The translations under genes and the position numbers were made by a program. DNA of 64,000 bases, taken from positions 558,001 through 622,000 of the forward strand of contig MCGO01000008.1 in assembly GCA_002104985.1 (NCBI GenBank), given 5' to 3'. Position 1 is the first letter of the stretch. The number at the start of each line of letters is the position of its first letter. Origin of the DNA: Rhizoclosmatium globosum (Eukaryota > Chytridiomycota > Chytridiomycetes > Chytridiales > Chytriomycetaceae). The notes beneath the pieces were generated by a model. That model was given only the letters and a program-made list of their open reading frames with translations. It had not been told where the DNA came from and did not search any database. This document shows positions 47,738 to 59,438 of this stretch, piece by piece.

Positions 47738-50700
47738 ATGGCCCTGTGGCAGAAGCGCAAACTAAAAGATGCCCTTGGAATGAGCGACCATCTCGTGTAC
47801 TTTGTTTTAATCTTGTTTTAATCTTGTTTATAATTGAATTCGTGCTCACTCTCCACTTAAACAGCCAGTCGCTTCCCGCCGATCCGCTGACTCCGCGGAA
47901 CTTCTCCTCGGCCGCTTCGCCCGGCGTGCTGCCTCCCTCTCAGGACTCGGTTCAACGTGGCATCGCTGAAGCCGAAGCTGCTGCTGGTGCGTTCGTCTTT
48001 GTCAACGCGTTCCTCTAATACCTGAGCCTGTATTCCTCAACATAGCCGCACACAGACGGACTCAGGATATTATGCGTCAGAGTAGATGCGTTCGTGCTGC
48101 GGCCTATTCATTTGTTGCCCCTGAACCAATCGCTGATCCCATCGTCCTGTGTATTTCACGTCCTACTTGTAAAATGCTGTTGGTGTTTGTCAATTTGTGT
48201 CTTGACAGCTGCTAACACGCATATCGCATTATTCTCAGTTCTCTCGATCCAGACGATCCAGACATTGGTTACACTATATCTGGAACGCGTGTTTCGCCTG
48301 AGTTATCTCCATACGCCCACAACTATGGTGGTCACCAGTTTGGCTATTAGTTGCGTCAATATTTCCCACACAACTATCCATCTAATTTATCACTCAACAA
48401 CAGCGTGGGACAGCTCGGAGACGGCCGCTGCGTCTCCCTCGGCGAAATATCAATCTTCAGTAAGGACACAATCCCAAAACGTGCAGACAGCATCTCAAAA
48501 CTGAGAAACGGATCAACAACCTCCGATTCCCGTGCGCAACTCTTGAAAAACATTGAAGGAAGCAGGAAGGGAAGCGTGATTGCCACAACACCCTTCATGA
48601 TCAACAGGGACAACAATCCGATCCTCAAAAAGACTGTTAGTGTGCACCATTTTACGCATTCACAGTATGAAGTGCAGGTAAAAGGCTCAGGTCGGACGCC
48701 GTATGCTCGGCCTGTGGGCGACGGTCGGGCATCTTTGAGAGGTTGTATCAGAGAATTTCTGGCTTGCGAATATATGGACGCGTTGGGAATACCTACGACG
48801 CGGGCACTTGGTCTTGTCGGTGGCTCGACTGGAGTCTATCGTGATAAAGGCCTAGAATCCGGTGGTATCGTTGCACGTGTCGCACCCTCTTTCATCCGTT
48901 TTGGATCTTTTGAACTGTTTTGGTACAGGTGTGTTTTTTTTTCTCTTCCACCAATCGGGTAGTCCTGTGAAATACACTCAACTCAATCAACTTTATTAAC
49001 CTGAATTAGAGGCGAAATGGATCTTCTTCGACAACTAGCCGACTACGTCATCACGTTCCATTTCCCCGAAATCGATAACCAGAAACAAGAACTTGAAGTG
49101 ATGCATCGAACAGCAAAAGTGCCTGTAGTTGCAATCGCAGGAACGAACTCAAACCGAAAACAGCTTTGGATGAGAAAGAAAAGAGGCAGTGACGAAGGGA
49201 ACGGGCGGTGGATTGATTGGTCCATATACTGATGAAACTTTGGTTACTATGCAGTTGAATCGGTATGGCAAACTCTATTTGGAAGTTGTGAAAGATACCG
49301 CATATTTGTGTGCGGCATGGCAGGCTGCTGGGTTCATTCATGGAGTTCTCAACACAGTAAGGAATTTATCTTCAACGAAGACTTATGTACTCAAAGTTTT
49401 GTGGCAGGATAATATGTCCGTCCACGGTATTACTTTAGATTATGGGCCATTTTTGTTCATGGATACTTATGACCCATGCTTGTGCAGTTCTTCAACTGGT
49501 TTGGAATAGTTTTTCCCCTGTAATTCTCTGAATGTGGTTAATGACAGATGTTGTCGGACGATATCGATTTGAGAACCAACCCAACATCATGTTTTGGAAC
49601 CTGTATAAATTTGGACGTTGCCTTGTCGACCTTGTCGTAAAAGAAGAAATTAGCGAGTCAGGACAGCCGATTCCTGGTATTGACGGAAAGGACGTGATTG
49701 AACGAATTCTGGATTCGTTTGAAACTGTCTTTATCAATGAGTATACGGAGATTATGACCAAGGTTTGTTCTGATAAACTTGGTGATCCTCATCTCACTTG
49801 AACCGTTTAGAAACTTGGAATTATGAACATGGAGCCATCCGATCTCGAAGTTCTCATTGATCCTCTTCTCCAGCTTCTATGTGATACAGATACGGATTAT
49901 GTTCAATTTTTCCGTGCATTGCAGCAAATCCGGCTGACTGAAGCCGAATTTAAAGTTGAATTGGGTCCTATGGTTGCAGATCCATTTGCTCCCAAGACTG
50001 AATCAACAAACCCCCCTCTCGTCTTACAATACATGTCATTGGAAGATTTCCAACAGTTTCAAATAGAATTAGTCGCCCGCGGGAAAAGCACAGTGAATTC
50101 AATGGGCTCATCACCAGCTTTAACATCAACAAACCCAACCCCCATCAACCCCAAAGAAGAAATCGAAATTCTCGCCCAAGCCAACGCGGAAAACGCGAAA
50201 TGCAAAGCTGATAAATCCCCCAGCGGCTGTTTAGACCTCCTCGTGAACTCCATGAAGCAAGGAATCGCGGACACGATGCATGAAGTCGAAGTATTGAGTT
50301 TCATGCAGAAACGTGCGAGTGTTGTTCCGAGCTCACCGAGTACGAAGCGGTCGAGTGTTGCGTCTCGTGCTGCGTCTCCAAAGAAGGATAAGGCGGGTGG
50401 TGGTATCCCCGAGGAAAGTGAGATTTTAGGTGCGGCGGGGAGGAGCTGACGTGAATACACTGAATGAAGAGGACAGCGAGGATGATATAGATGATGATGT
50501 ATTTCCGTTGGTGGATATTATGGTTGCCACTGATATACACAACCATGAATCAATAAGCGGAAGAGTGTTCGGCGTGCATCTACGATTTTGATGGAGCGTG
50601 AACGTCGCGCGTCAGTGCAAAGTGCAGGTGCGGGAGGTCGACCTACATCCTCAAGAAAATGTCAGTCACAGAACGAACAACATTAAGAATGTCAGCCGTG

Positions 50701-51495
50701 AAATTCAGGATATTGAAGGAAAAGACAAAGAAAACGGAGCAGCTGACGCAACAGCTGTGAAAAATGAATCGGGTCCAACTGAAGTCAGCGAAGTGTTTCC
50801 GGAAGAGAATGACGTCAAATACAGATGGCAAGAATGGCTCATCAAATACCGTTCTCGTTTGATAACGGAAATGATCACGCTTCGACCTAACGTTCCATTA
50901 ACTGAAGCCGTGATCCGGAATGAGGATCCAAACGACGCGCACGCATGCGAAAAAAGAATCCACGGTTTAATTTACGTGGATGGATACTGGAGGAAATTTG
51001 TGACAAGGTTACAAGTCTTCCTGAATGTGCTCCTGTTGATGTTGAATTGATGCGCCTCAAAGAAGAGCTCAAAATATTGGCGGATGCTGAGGCACGAACT
51101 ATTGCGAGTGCTACGAAATTGAAAGTAGACGATAAGCCTGAAGAAGCGGCAACTGAAGATGACCTTGACAATGAATTACAAGAGCTTCTCGCGAAATTAA
51201 AGCGCGGGGAGCCGTTAAAACCAACTGATGACGCTGTTAAGAAACAGCAGAAACCGTTGGGAATGAGGTTGTCGGGACAAGGTGTTGAAGTACTAAATCA
51301 GGCAATGAGGATTCTAGTGGGGGATATTTGGGGCGAAATTACAGACAGCAACGCTGGGTGGGATTCTGTATTTGACAAAGAAGCTGCGGCGAGGTGGGGA
51401 GGCAAGGTTCCAAAGGTGAGGATTATTTTGTTGTCGATTCAGACTAACAACAATTATAGCGTAAAGACAATATGGTACTTTCTCCCAGCTCATAA
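47738..51495 (+). CDS. SelO/YdiU-family protein AMPylase
   Basis: Pseudokinase-fold enzyme that transfers AMP to proteins, usually mitochondrial. Exons give [18 protein letters not shown] spliced to [13 protein letters not shown], then [26 protein letters not shown] spliced to [28 protein letters not shown], and NT spliced to [15 protein letters not shown]. The last two hold the nucleotide- and metal-binding residues. After [18 protein letters not shown] the frame steps -1 near 50945 into [16 protein letters not shown] large low-complexity insert (about 50080-50800) has unclear splicing. The protein ends [12 protein letters not shown]. Most relatives have Cys or selenocysteine where this has Pro. 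Confidence 0.85.
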
Positions 51496-51517
51496 TTGTA
51501 AATTCCTTAATAAATCT

Positions 51518-52552
51518 TTATTGATAACGTGGACCCGGGAATGGTAAAGAACGACGCAACCCTGATGCAATGTTCATATATCCAGGTTCCTTTGATGGAT
51601 CAATGAATCCATGCCTCATTAGGAAGTCAATCACACATAATCCAGACTCTGGCATGAATTCGTTTCTTAACAGACATTCCTTGAGTTGTTCAATTGACAT
51701 CAACTCAAAGCCATGAACTTCTCCATCCTGACAAACTGGTTTAAAGGCAGGATCTAGTTTTAGATCGTAAATGAATTCTGTGTCGGGGACCCATCCACGT
51801 TCTCCAGCCATGAACGAAGTTAAAACTGACACAGGTTTGACCTTGTCGGAAGTGATGACGACGCCAGCTTCTTCAAAGCACTCTTTAATAACATTGGCAG
51901 TTGGGCTCAAACTATGTGGCAATCCTCCTCCAACCTACAATGAACGTTAGTCCATAAAAACTGACGGTCAAACACTCTACCATATTGTCCAACATCCCAG
52001 GGTAAGTCTGAAGGAGAAGGATGCGTTACAATCAACCAACAATAAGATATGAATCGTAACATACAGGTTTCGTATAACTCCTGCGAGCAACCCAGTACTT
52101 GATGACATCATCCGTTTCAGTGTAGCCATTGACATGGCATCCATAAACTCTGATCGCAAACAGCCCGTAGCACTTCTCTCACACTGAAGCGCAACGTTAC
52201 CCTCCTTGTCCCACACTGAATACCTTTCGCTCCTCCACTTGGTTGATTTCAATAATGTCACGTTAGGATCGTCCCTCCAACGAATGAGCAGACTCTCCAA
52301 TGCATGCGTTCGCTCCTGCTCGGAAACAAGAGTTGAGTTGATGGAAACAGCTGTATCCGTAATTGTGAAGACAGCGTCGCTGCCTGGTGTTTTTGAGAGT
52401 AACGTCAAGACTTCAGCTCGGATGAATCCAATGAGGCAGCTGTGGCTAGCGTCGAGGTAGAGTGGCAATGCAGTATCTTTGCTTGGATGACTTAAGAATT
52501 GAAGGATCGCCTCGTGCGAGAGGTTATTGGCGGCGTCGACCAAGGCTTCCAT
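51518..52552 (-). CDS. Nudix hydrolase with DUF4743 domain
   Basis: Resembles the thiamine-pyrophosphokinase-associated Nudix proteins of fungi and plants (DUF4743 plus Nudix). The N-terminal domain includes CLIGFIRAEVLTLL and WRSERYSVWDKEGNVALQ. The Nudix part reads TYPGMLDNM spliced to VGGGLPHSLSPTANVIKECF then EEAGV, with the K-E-x-x-E-E core of the box. Between them the frame must step -1 near 52165 (CCC run) to give the expected YGCHVNGYTETDDVIKYWVA. Two introns are visible. It ends 23 bp from the convergent SelO gene. Possible role in cleaning damaged nucleotides or thiamine derivatives; this is family inference. Confidence 0.84.
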
Positions 52553-52715
52553 GTGGGATTTTCTGGTTCTTTTCTCTTATATTATTTATATTATAAAATA
52601 TACATATTCAGGCTATACAGAAGGAATAGAAAAAGGCGAAGAAAGGAAATAAGATTAATATTAACGATCTCTTCTTCTCTGCTTCTCTAATTTTTAGTTT
52701 GTTTGGTTTGAGGAA

Positions 52716-53966
52716 ATGCCGTGAGTTGTCTCACCACTCCTAATCGCTCTACTGACCATCCTGTTTCCAGCAAATACTACTGTGATTACTGTGATATCTT
52801 CTGACACACGACTCGCCAAGTGTAAGCAGCAAACATCAGCGGAGATTAAAACTGAAGTTCACTCACCTTGTTACCTTCAGGTGCGAAAAGCTCACAATGC
52901 CGGTTGGAAGCACAAGATGCATGTGCAGAATTACTATCAGGGTGAGGCGTCTTGCTTACTGGGCCCGTTGGGAAACAGCAAACTAACTGAACTGCGCTTT
53001 ACACCTGCTCTTGACATTTAGGCCTATCACAAGATAAAATCCAGGAGATTATGGATCTGCTAACGAAAGCGTATGAAGGAAAAGTGGGAGGACCAGGTAT
53101 ACATCGTTTTTGCATCGAATCGAACATCAATCACCCCTCGACACTGTACTTCAATTATTCACGGAAAAGACTGGATGCAAATCATGGCGATATTCAGATA
53201 GAACTGTCTCGCTTTTTTTGGAATGGGATGAATATGAAGCTAATGCCTCATTCAGATTTCAACCCAGCTGTTCCATACAATCCATTCTTGGCGGCTATGA
53301 TGGCGAATATGGCTCGTACTGGTGCCGTTCCTCCTCCGTTTGGAATGCCAGGAATGGTAAACGAGTGATTTTGTTGTATTCACGAACTTAATAACTGACA
53401 TGCTCTTTGGAAATCCAGCCTGGAATGCCTCCATTTATGCCACCACCTGGAGGGGCTGGATTCCTGCCAGACCTCCTCCCGGATTTCCTATGGGCCCACC
53501 CCCTCCAAACTGGAGGCCACCTCCGGGATTTCCTGTTCCTCCTGCTCCAGGTGAGTCTGTTCACTGACACACACATTGCGAATACTTACATTTACTCGAA
53601 GGTGGTGCTGCTCAACCTCCTCCAGGATTCCCAATGGGTGCACCTCCTCCAAATGGAGACCCCCCCTGGATTCCCTGCCCTCCACCAGGTTTGTTCCCCT
53701 TTTCATTCCATTTTTACTGATTATTCTGATAGGTGCCGCAGGATTGCCACCTAGACCTCCAGGCTTCCCTACTCCTCCATTTGGAATGCCTGGAATGCCG
53801 CCAATGCCTGGTATGATGCCTCCAATGCCAGGAATGCCTCCAGCAGATGACGGTTTGTACTTTTTTAACCTTCTATCGTGTTCTGACTCTATGTATAGCT
53901 TCAAGAAAGAGGCTTACAGATGATGATGGGCCATATGGAAAACGTCAAAGAGGAGATGATTATTGA
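52716..53966 (+). CDS. U1 snRNP protein C
   Basis: Spliceosomal protein that stabilises U1 snRNA pairing at the 5' splice site. The first exon is only ATGCC. The second gives the zinc finger start (PKYYCDYCDIF), continued by THDSPS and VRKAHNAGWKHKMHVQNYY, a C2H2-type finger. The next exons read LSQDKIQEIMDLLTKAYEG, then a Pro/Gly/Met-rich tail (FGMPGMPPMPG). The end is RKRLTDDDGPYGKRQRGDDY. Two -1 steps are needed: near 52800 inside the zinc finger, and near 53463 in the Pro-rich part. As this gene should be essential, missing bases in the assembly are the likely cause. At least seven exons for some 200 residues. Confidence 0.9.
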
Positions 53967-54033
53967 TGAGCTACGATGGAGAAATAAAGTAGCAGTTGTG
54001 CGTAATGGAAACAAATATAGTTTTATTGGAAAC

Positions 54034-57000
54034 TTAGAAGTAGTCAGTCCCAGTCATAACCTCCAACAAGTCATCAATGATTCGTTCAACGCTGCTACCC
54101 ACTCCCTTTGCGATATCTCTTTGCAAAGAAACAGGGATAGATAAATACTGGAAAAGCAAGTCTCCGTCCAAAATAGATTTTGGACCAGGTGGTCCTGATG
54201 TTATGAGTGTCGTCAAGGGCTTGTTTCGTGTTTGAATTTGTCGGAATCCTCGAGGATTGAGACCAGCAAGTGGAAGCAAGTAATTGACCATACGCGAATA
54301 AACTGCGTACAACCGCTTGTACAGTTTCTCTGAGCATGGAATTGTGTAGTTCAATCCTCCATCCAACGTGCCTGTTAAGCTGTCAGGAATGGAATACAAG
54401 ACAGAAAATGACTTCTCACCTCCCACACAAAAGTACTGGTTAGAATACTGGATAGCACCAAACTTAGTCCGTCCCAAAGGCAACTTTCGCAAACGAATAT
54501 ACTTTTGAACTCGATAACCAAGATGCATTTCTCCCTTATGGATCAGTTTTTGGCCTTCATACGATTGGAAAGCTATTTGAAAACAGATAAGCAATGACGA
54601 AGGAACGAGCAAAAAATGTGCACTCACATTCAGGCAAATATGCAAAACGTGCATATTTTTTTCGTGATCAGATACGATGAAAGCCATTGTCTGATCGTCA
54701 ACAATATATTCGCAACCGTACGCCATCATTGGACTGTAATCTTTACCCAACATTTTTAACTTTGGCGGATCTTCTTGGTAACCACAAAACCAAACACCCT
54801 TTACAACATCCGAAAGTATCAGTGTATTTTTGATGGACGTCAAGTTGTTGACATAAATGTTGGTATCCAAAAACGCGATTCCGTTCAAGGTGTCGTCGTC
54901 AAAAGTGTGCAGAATCATCTACCTCAATGGTCACATAATGGTAACAGAAGAAATCAAACATACCCTTGACCCAATAGCGCAGGCTAGGTATCCGTTGATT
55001 CCACAAAGGGCTGTGATTGGACTCTTCTCCTCTGCTTTGTGAAGCAATTTGAACTTGTGACAAGTTTGAGGGTTGTCAATCTCAGGAACAACGTCAATGA
55101 TTTCAAAGATAAGAATCTGGAATGCAACATTGTAAGAAGAAGGTCAGTCGCTATTAAACAACTTACGCGACCACGTGCCGTCAAATCTTCACCTCGACAC
55201 ATTCCAGTTCCAACAGCCAAAAACAACTTCTTTCCAGAATTTGTTTGCTTACTGTCCAAATTAACAACCTGAGCACACAAAATTTGCTCAAACTCTTCCA
55301 ACTGGAAACGATCCACAGTTTCCCATGTAACCGGAGAGATCAATTCCAAACTGTATGTTCCAGTTGACGGATAATACAGCCCAGTACGATCTTCTTTTGC
55401 CTTTTCACCAACAATTTCGAGTTCTTCACCTTGGTCCAAAACGCCTGCTGCCAAGCTGCAGCCTGTTGTGCTTTAGACAAGTTGAATGGATACGGCGTAG
55501 AAGCCGCCATAATGTATGTATCAGATTCAAAATGATATGTGATTTTGTGTGGAACTCGGCGAAGCGAAACTTTACACATTGGCCACTCCAAGTCATAGTT
55601 GAATTGCCAGGGCAATTGACACAAACGCAACAGTCCCTACATTAAAGTCAGCTTCACTATCAATGTAATAAAATTAATTTCACCTTCTCATTGACATAGA
55701 CAAATCCATGAGGAACGTTCACGTTATGCAACTCTGCAAACGTCTTGATTTCCCATCAACAACACACGGATGAACTCTCAACATCCTCTTTCCAGATAAC
55801 CTGCAGCATCCTCGATATCAATACCTTTCGCAACCTGCATGCCATCAATCAACTCAAACCCTTCGGCGCTACTACTTCCTCCACCCTGACCCGCCATGAT
55901 CCAGCAAGGATACTTTCCAGTCATAAATACACCACAATAGAAGGATCCGGTTTTACCATCTGCGCCTCCAAAGCTTCCGACTTGGTTGAATGGGCGAAGG
56001 TAGTCGCGTTTCACAAAGGAAGGTCGACAGGTTGTTTTGGGACGGGCTTTAGTTTGTCGCCGTCTGTGTCAGAGTAGGCAACTGGGTCACGAGATATGTG
56101 CGTGTGTGGGACACGAATGAATGTAACAGCGAGACGATGGAGTGGAGGGTATCCACTTTGTTGAGTGGGAGTGGTTGGAGTTTGTGAGGAATCATTGCGA
56201 GGAGGTGGGAGAGGTGTGAAGTCTTCTTGCGGGATGCCTTGTAAATGATCAAGTCCCCAGTTTCCGTACGAGCCTACACTTAAGAGTAAGAAGAACGAGG
56301 CACAGAATTTAAAAAATTACCATCAAATAAACATCTTGGTTGTTAGCATCCGGTCCTAACGATACAACCAGAATCTCGTTGATATCAACTCCAATGTCTT
56401 CTTTTGGCTTTTCTTCGCTCTCAGCTGAGGGCAACGACGAAGCAAAAGCGTCGTTGATAGAATTCGATAGCATTGAGAACCGAGGAATACTGAAAACAGG
56501 AACCAAATCAGGAAGCTGAAGAACGTCGAGGCGCCCACTCTCCTTGTAAGCAAAGCAATACACTTCCTCTTTAGACTCTTCTGCAATCTCATCTTGTGTA
56601 TTGCCATTTTCATTTGCTCCATTCTCTTGGGAAGGAACTTCTTTTGAAGAACTTCCACCATACAAGTCGTCATCATCATCATCATCGTCTTGATCCATGA
56701 TTTCATCATGCTTTCGCTTTCCACCTGTTGGAGATGACAGAATATCCAAATCCATCTTGGATGGGTTATTGAATGTTCGTCCTTGACGACGAAGTACCCT
56801 TCCCACAGTTTCCAAGTTTGATGCACCAGCAGGGCTACAATACAGACTTGCACTTGTAATTGCAGCATCCTAAAAAACTCGCGTCAAATCAAACTACATA
56901 TCGAATAAGAATACTACCTTCTTCTCCAACAAGATGGTAAGGTTGCGATGCTCTGCATCAGCCTTCAACAATATCAAGTCACCAGTGTTTAACAGTAAGA

Positions 57001-59381
57001 CAACGTATGCATCCGAAACGGAACACGATACAACCCAAGTGTTGTCGTCACCAATCGCAAGGTTTTGAATCAACTTTCCTTCATAATCGAGTAAAAGAAC
57101 TCCATTCGGTTGAACCTGCAAAATCGCAGATTCCTTCAATACGGATGTTGCAAAGACTGTTGGCCAGCAGTATAAAATCCACTGTCTGAGATTTCTTGCA
57201 ACTCGTCTCCCGTTTTCAAGACCTACAAAAAGCTAAGTCAGTAAACAAACAAACCATGTGGAAAAGGCAGTATTACGGTGGTTCCAAATTCTTTGGACAT
57301 GATTAAAAACTTGTGAAATTCGTTTTCAGCTTGAGTCGCATTTGGATCAAAGCACTTGACAGACCAAGTCTCTTTAATCTCTGCGAGTTCTACGGTAGTT
57401 AAGATTTTTGGTCGAACATTCTTGCTTAAGACACCGAGAGCACCATAGGCACCTTGGCCGACACAACAAACGGCTTCGAGGTCACGCCGAACAACAAGAT
57501 CACCAGGAGTGAACGGATCTTCCGAGTATTTTGCAGGCTCTCCAACAGCCATATCGCGAATAGGACCCAGGCCCGGCAGAGTATCGCAGACTTTGAACAC
57601 AAAACGCGATTGCTCAGACCCAGCTGATCCATTCAAGTCCGACGCTTTACCGCCACCACCTCCGCTGGAACTCTTTTTCCCCGAATCACCATATAAATCG
57701 TCATCATCGTCATCCTCATCCATACTCATAATCGCCGCAACCTTCTTCCCCTTCTCCCACCACCACTACTACCACCACCTTCAACAACCCCTTCAAACAC
57801 ACCCTTCGGATTCTCCAACACACTGACAAGCACAGAATCACTCACCCGACTCCCAACAAACACAAAACACGTCCAACCCCTTCCTCCTCCTTCCAACAAA
57901 CCTCACGAATCCCAGCCCATTCCCAACTCTAACCAAACAACCAGGAACAGTCAACCGAACACCACATCGCGTCGCCCGGAACCGCTTCACACCACCCCGT
58001 CGACGGTCCCACCCACCAGACCCTGCATCCCCCGTCAACTCCACAACAAGACACTCTCCGTCCCCGAGAATCACGAGACACGTGTCAGGGTTCAGGAACA
58101 CGAGTTGCGCGCCGTCGAGATGGATTCCCCAGTCTTTACAGTCTGTCACGTTGCTGTCGTGGTAGAGGAGGTTTCCACGGAGGACGGGTGTGGGACCAAG
58201 TGCGTCTGCAGGTGGAGGAGCGGGGAACGCGTGTTCGCGGCCGTAGAAGGCGTTGAAAGCGACGGCGATACCGGGGATGTTTGTTTGGTCAACGTAGAGG
58301 AGGGCGTTTGTGGATTGGATTAGGAGGCCGGAGGAGAGTGGAGCTGGGAGCGGATGGATTTGAGTTGAGTTGTAGGGAGGTGGGATGTTTGGTAGAGGAT
58401 TGGGAATGTTGGTTTGTTTGGGTTTTTAGGTGTTGCTGAGTGGGAAGTTATGGAGCTCGAATCGAGTGAAAGAACTAGAAGAGATTTCGTGTCTGATCTT
58501 GCGGGAAGACGTCTGGATTTCAATGGTTGGGTTAATTCGCCAACTTCAAGGGAGCCAGTCTTACCCTGTCCACGATTGATACGTTTCATAGAGGATTGCA
58601 AGTGTGGGTTCAATAAAGTCATTCAAGAATGCGAAATCGACAACTCGACGGACTTTGGGGTCGATTTCTGTTGTCCTCAAAACGTACGACGGGTGGAATG
58701 GGTATTTGCTGGAGGAGAGGTTTAGCCCCAATAGAATGAAAAGACAAGCCCAACTCACCTAGTTGGATCATCTGACTCGTGTCCCACGTCCTGCTTGAAA
58801 GGAAGAATGGCGATGCGGTCTCCGTAGAAACAGAGCGCTGCACAACGTGACTGCGGATCGACTCTGATGACTGGCGGCGTCTTTTCGAGGACCAACTCTT
58901 TCTACAAGGTACGCATTTGCAGATTGAGCGAGGAACAGAAAAGAGTGAATTGAAAGAGACCGAGAAAGGGTACCTTTATTTCATCACGTTCAAAGTAGTG
59001 GATAGAGACGGTAACAATAGTGGCAGTTTCTGGAGCGTACTCAACGAGCGACATCTTAGGAGATTCAACAGGTTAGCACATGCAAAGAGAGCCGAGTAAA
59101 GCGCTAGGTACCTTCGCGTCTGCAAAGGCCAAGAGCAGCGAGTCGCAGCCCGCCCGACCCGCGCGCGTCGTCGGCAGTCGCACTTTCGCCAACGACGAAA
59201 CGACGCCGGCCAGGGCAAACTCGGCGACCAGATTGAGGGTGTTTGTCGCTGTGGCCGTGAAGATCTGGAGCAGCGACCCACGCGCAACAACGACATTCGC
59301 GGCCTTGGACGACGTGAACGCGAGCGAGGTTGAGTGCTCAATTGCTGTGGCTCGGTGCACAGACGCTGCGAAACTGTGCAT
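54034..59381 (-). CDS. CPSF160 / Cft1, cleavage and polyadenylation factor subunit
   Basis: Large WD-propeller protein of the pre-mRNA 3'-end machinery. It begins MHSFAASVHRATAIEHS and runs through VVARGSLLQIFTA, LNLVAEFALAGVVSSLAKVR, DSLLLAFADAK and MSLVEYAPETATIVTVSIHY, all in order as in CPSF160. The C-terminal CPSF_A domain includes GIAFLDTNIYVNNL, MMAYGCEYIVDDQTMAFIVSD and ends RDIAKGVGSSVERIIDDLLE. Acidic inserts (DEDDDDDDLYG) occur near 57720 and 56660. At least twelve short introns. Frame steps are needed near 57748 (CCCC), 57865 and 58340. Its start is 57 bp from that of the divergent AP-3 gene. Confidence 0.88.
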
Positions 59382-59438
59382 TCGTTTGGTTGTGGTTGTG
59401 TGGTTGGGCAAGAGAAAAACTACACCCAAAAGAAAGCG

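Noticed and set aside
53488..53904. Minus-strand Gly/Ile-rich frame (GIGGIIPGIGGIPG) as a structural protein gene.
   Set aside because: It is the antisense of the Pro/Met-rich tail of U1-C.
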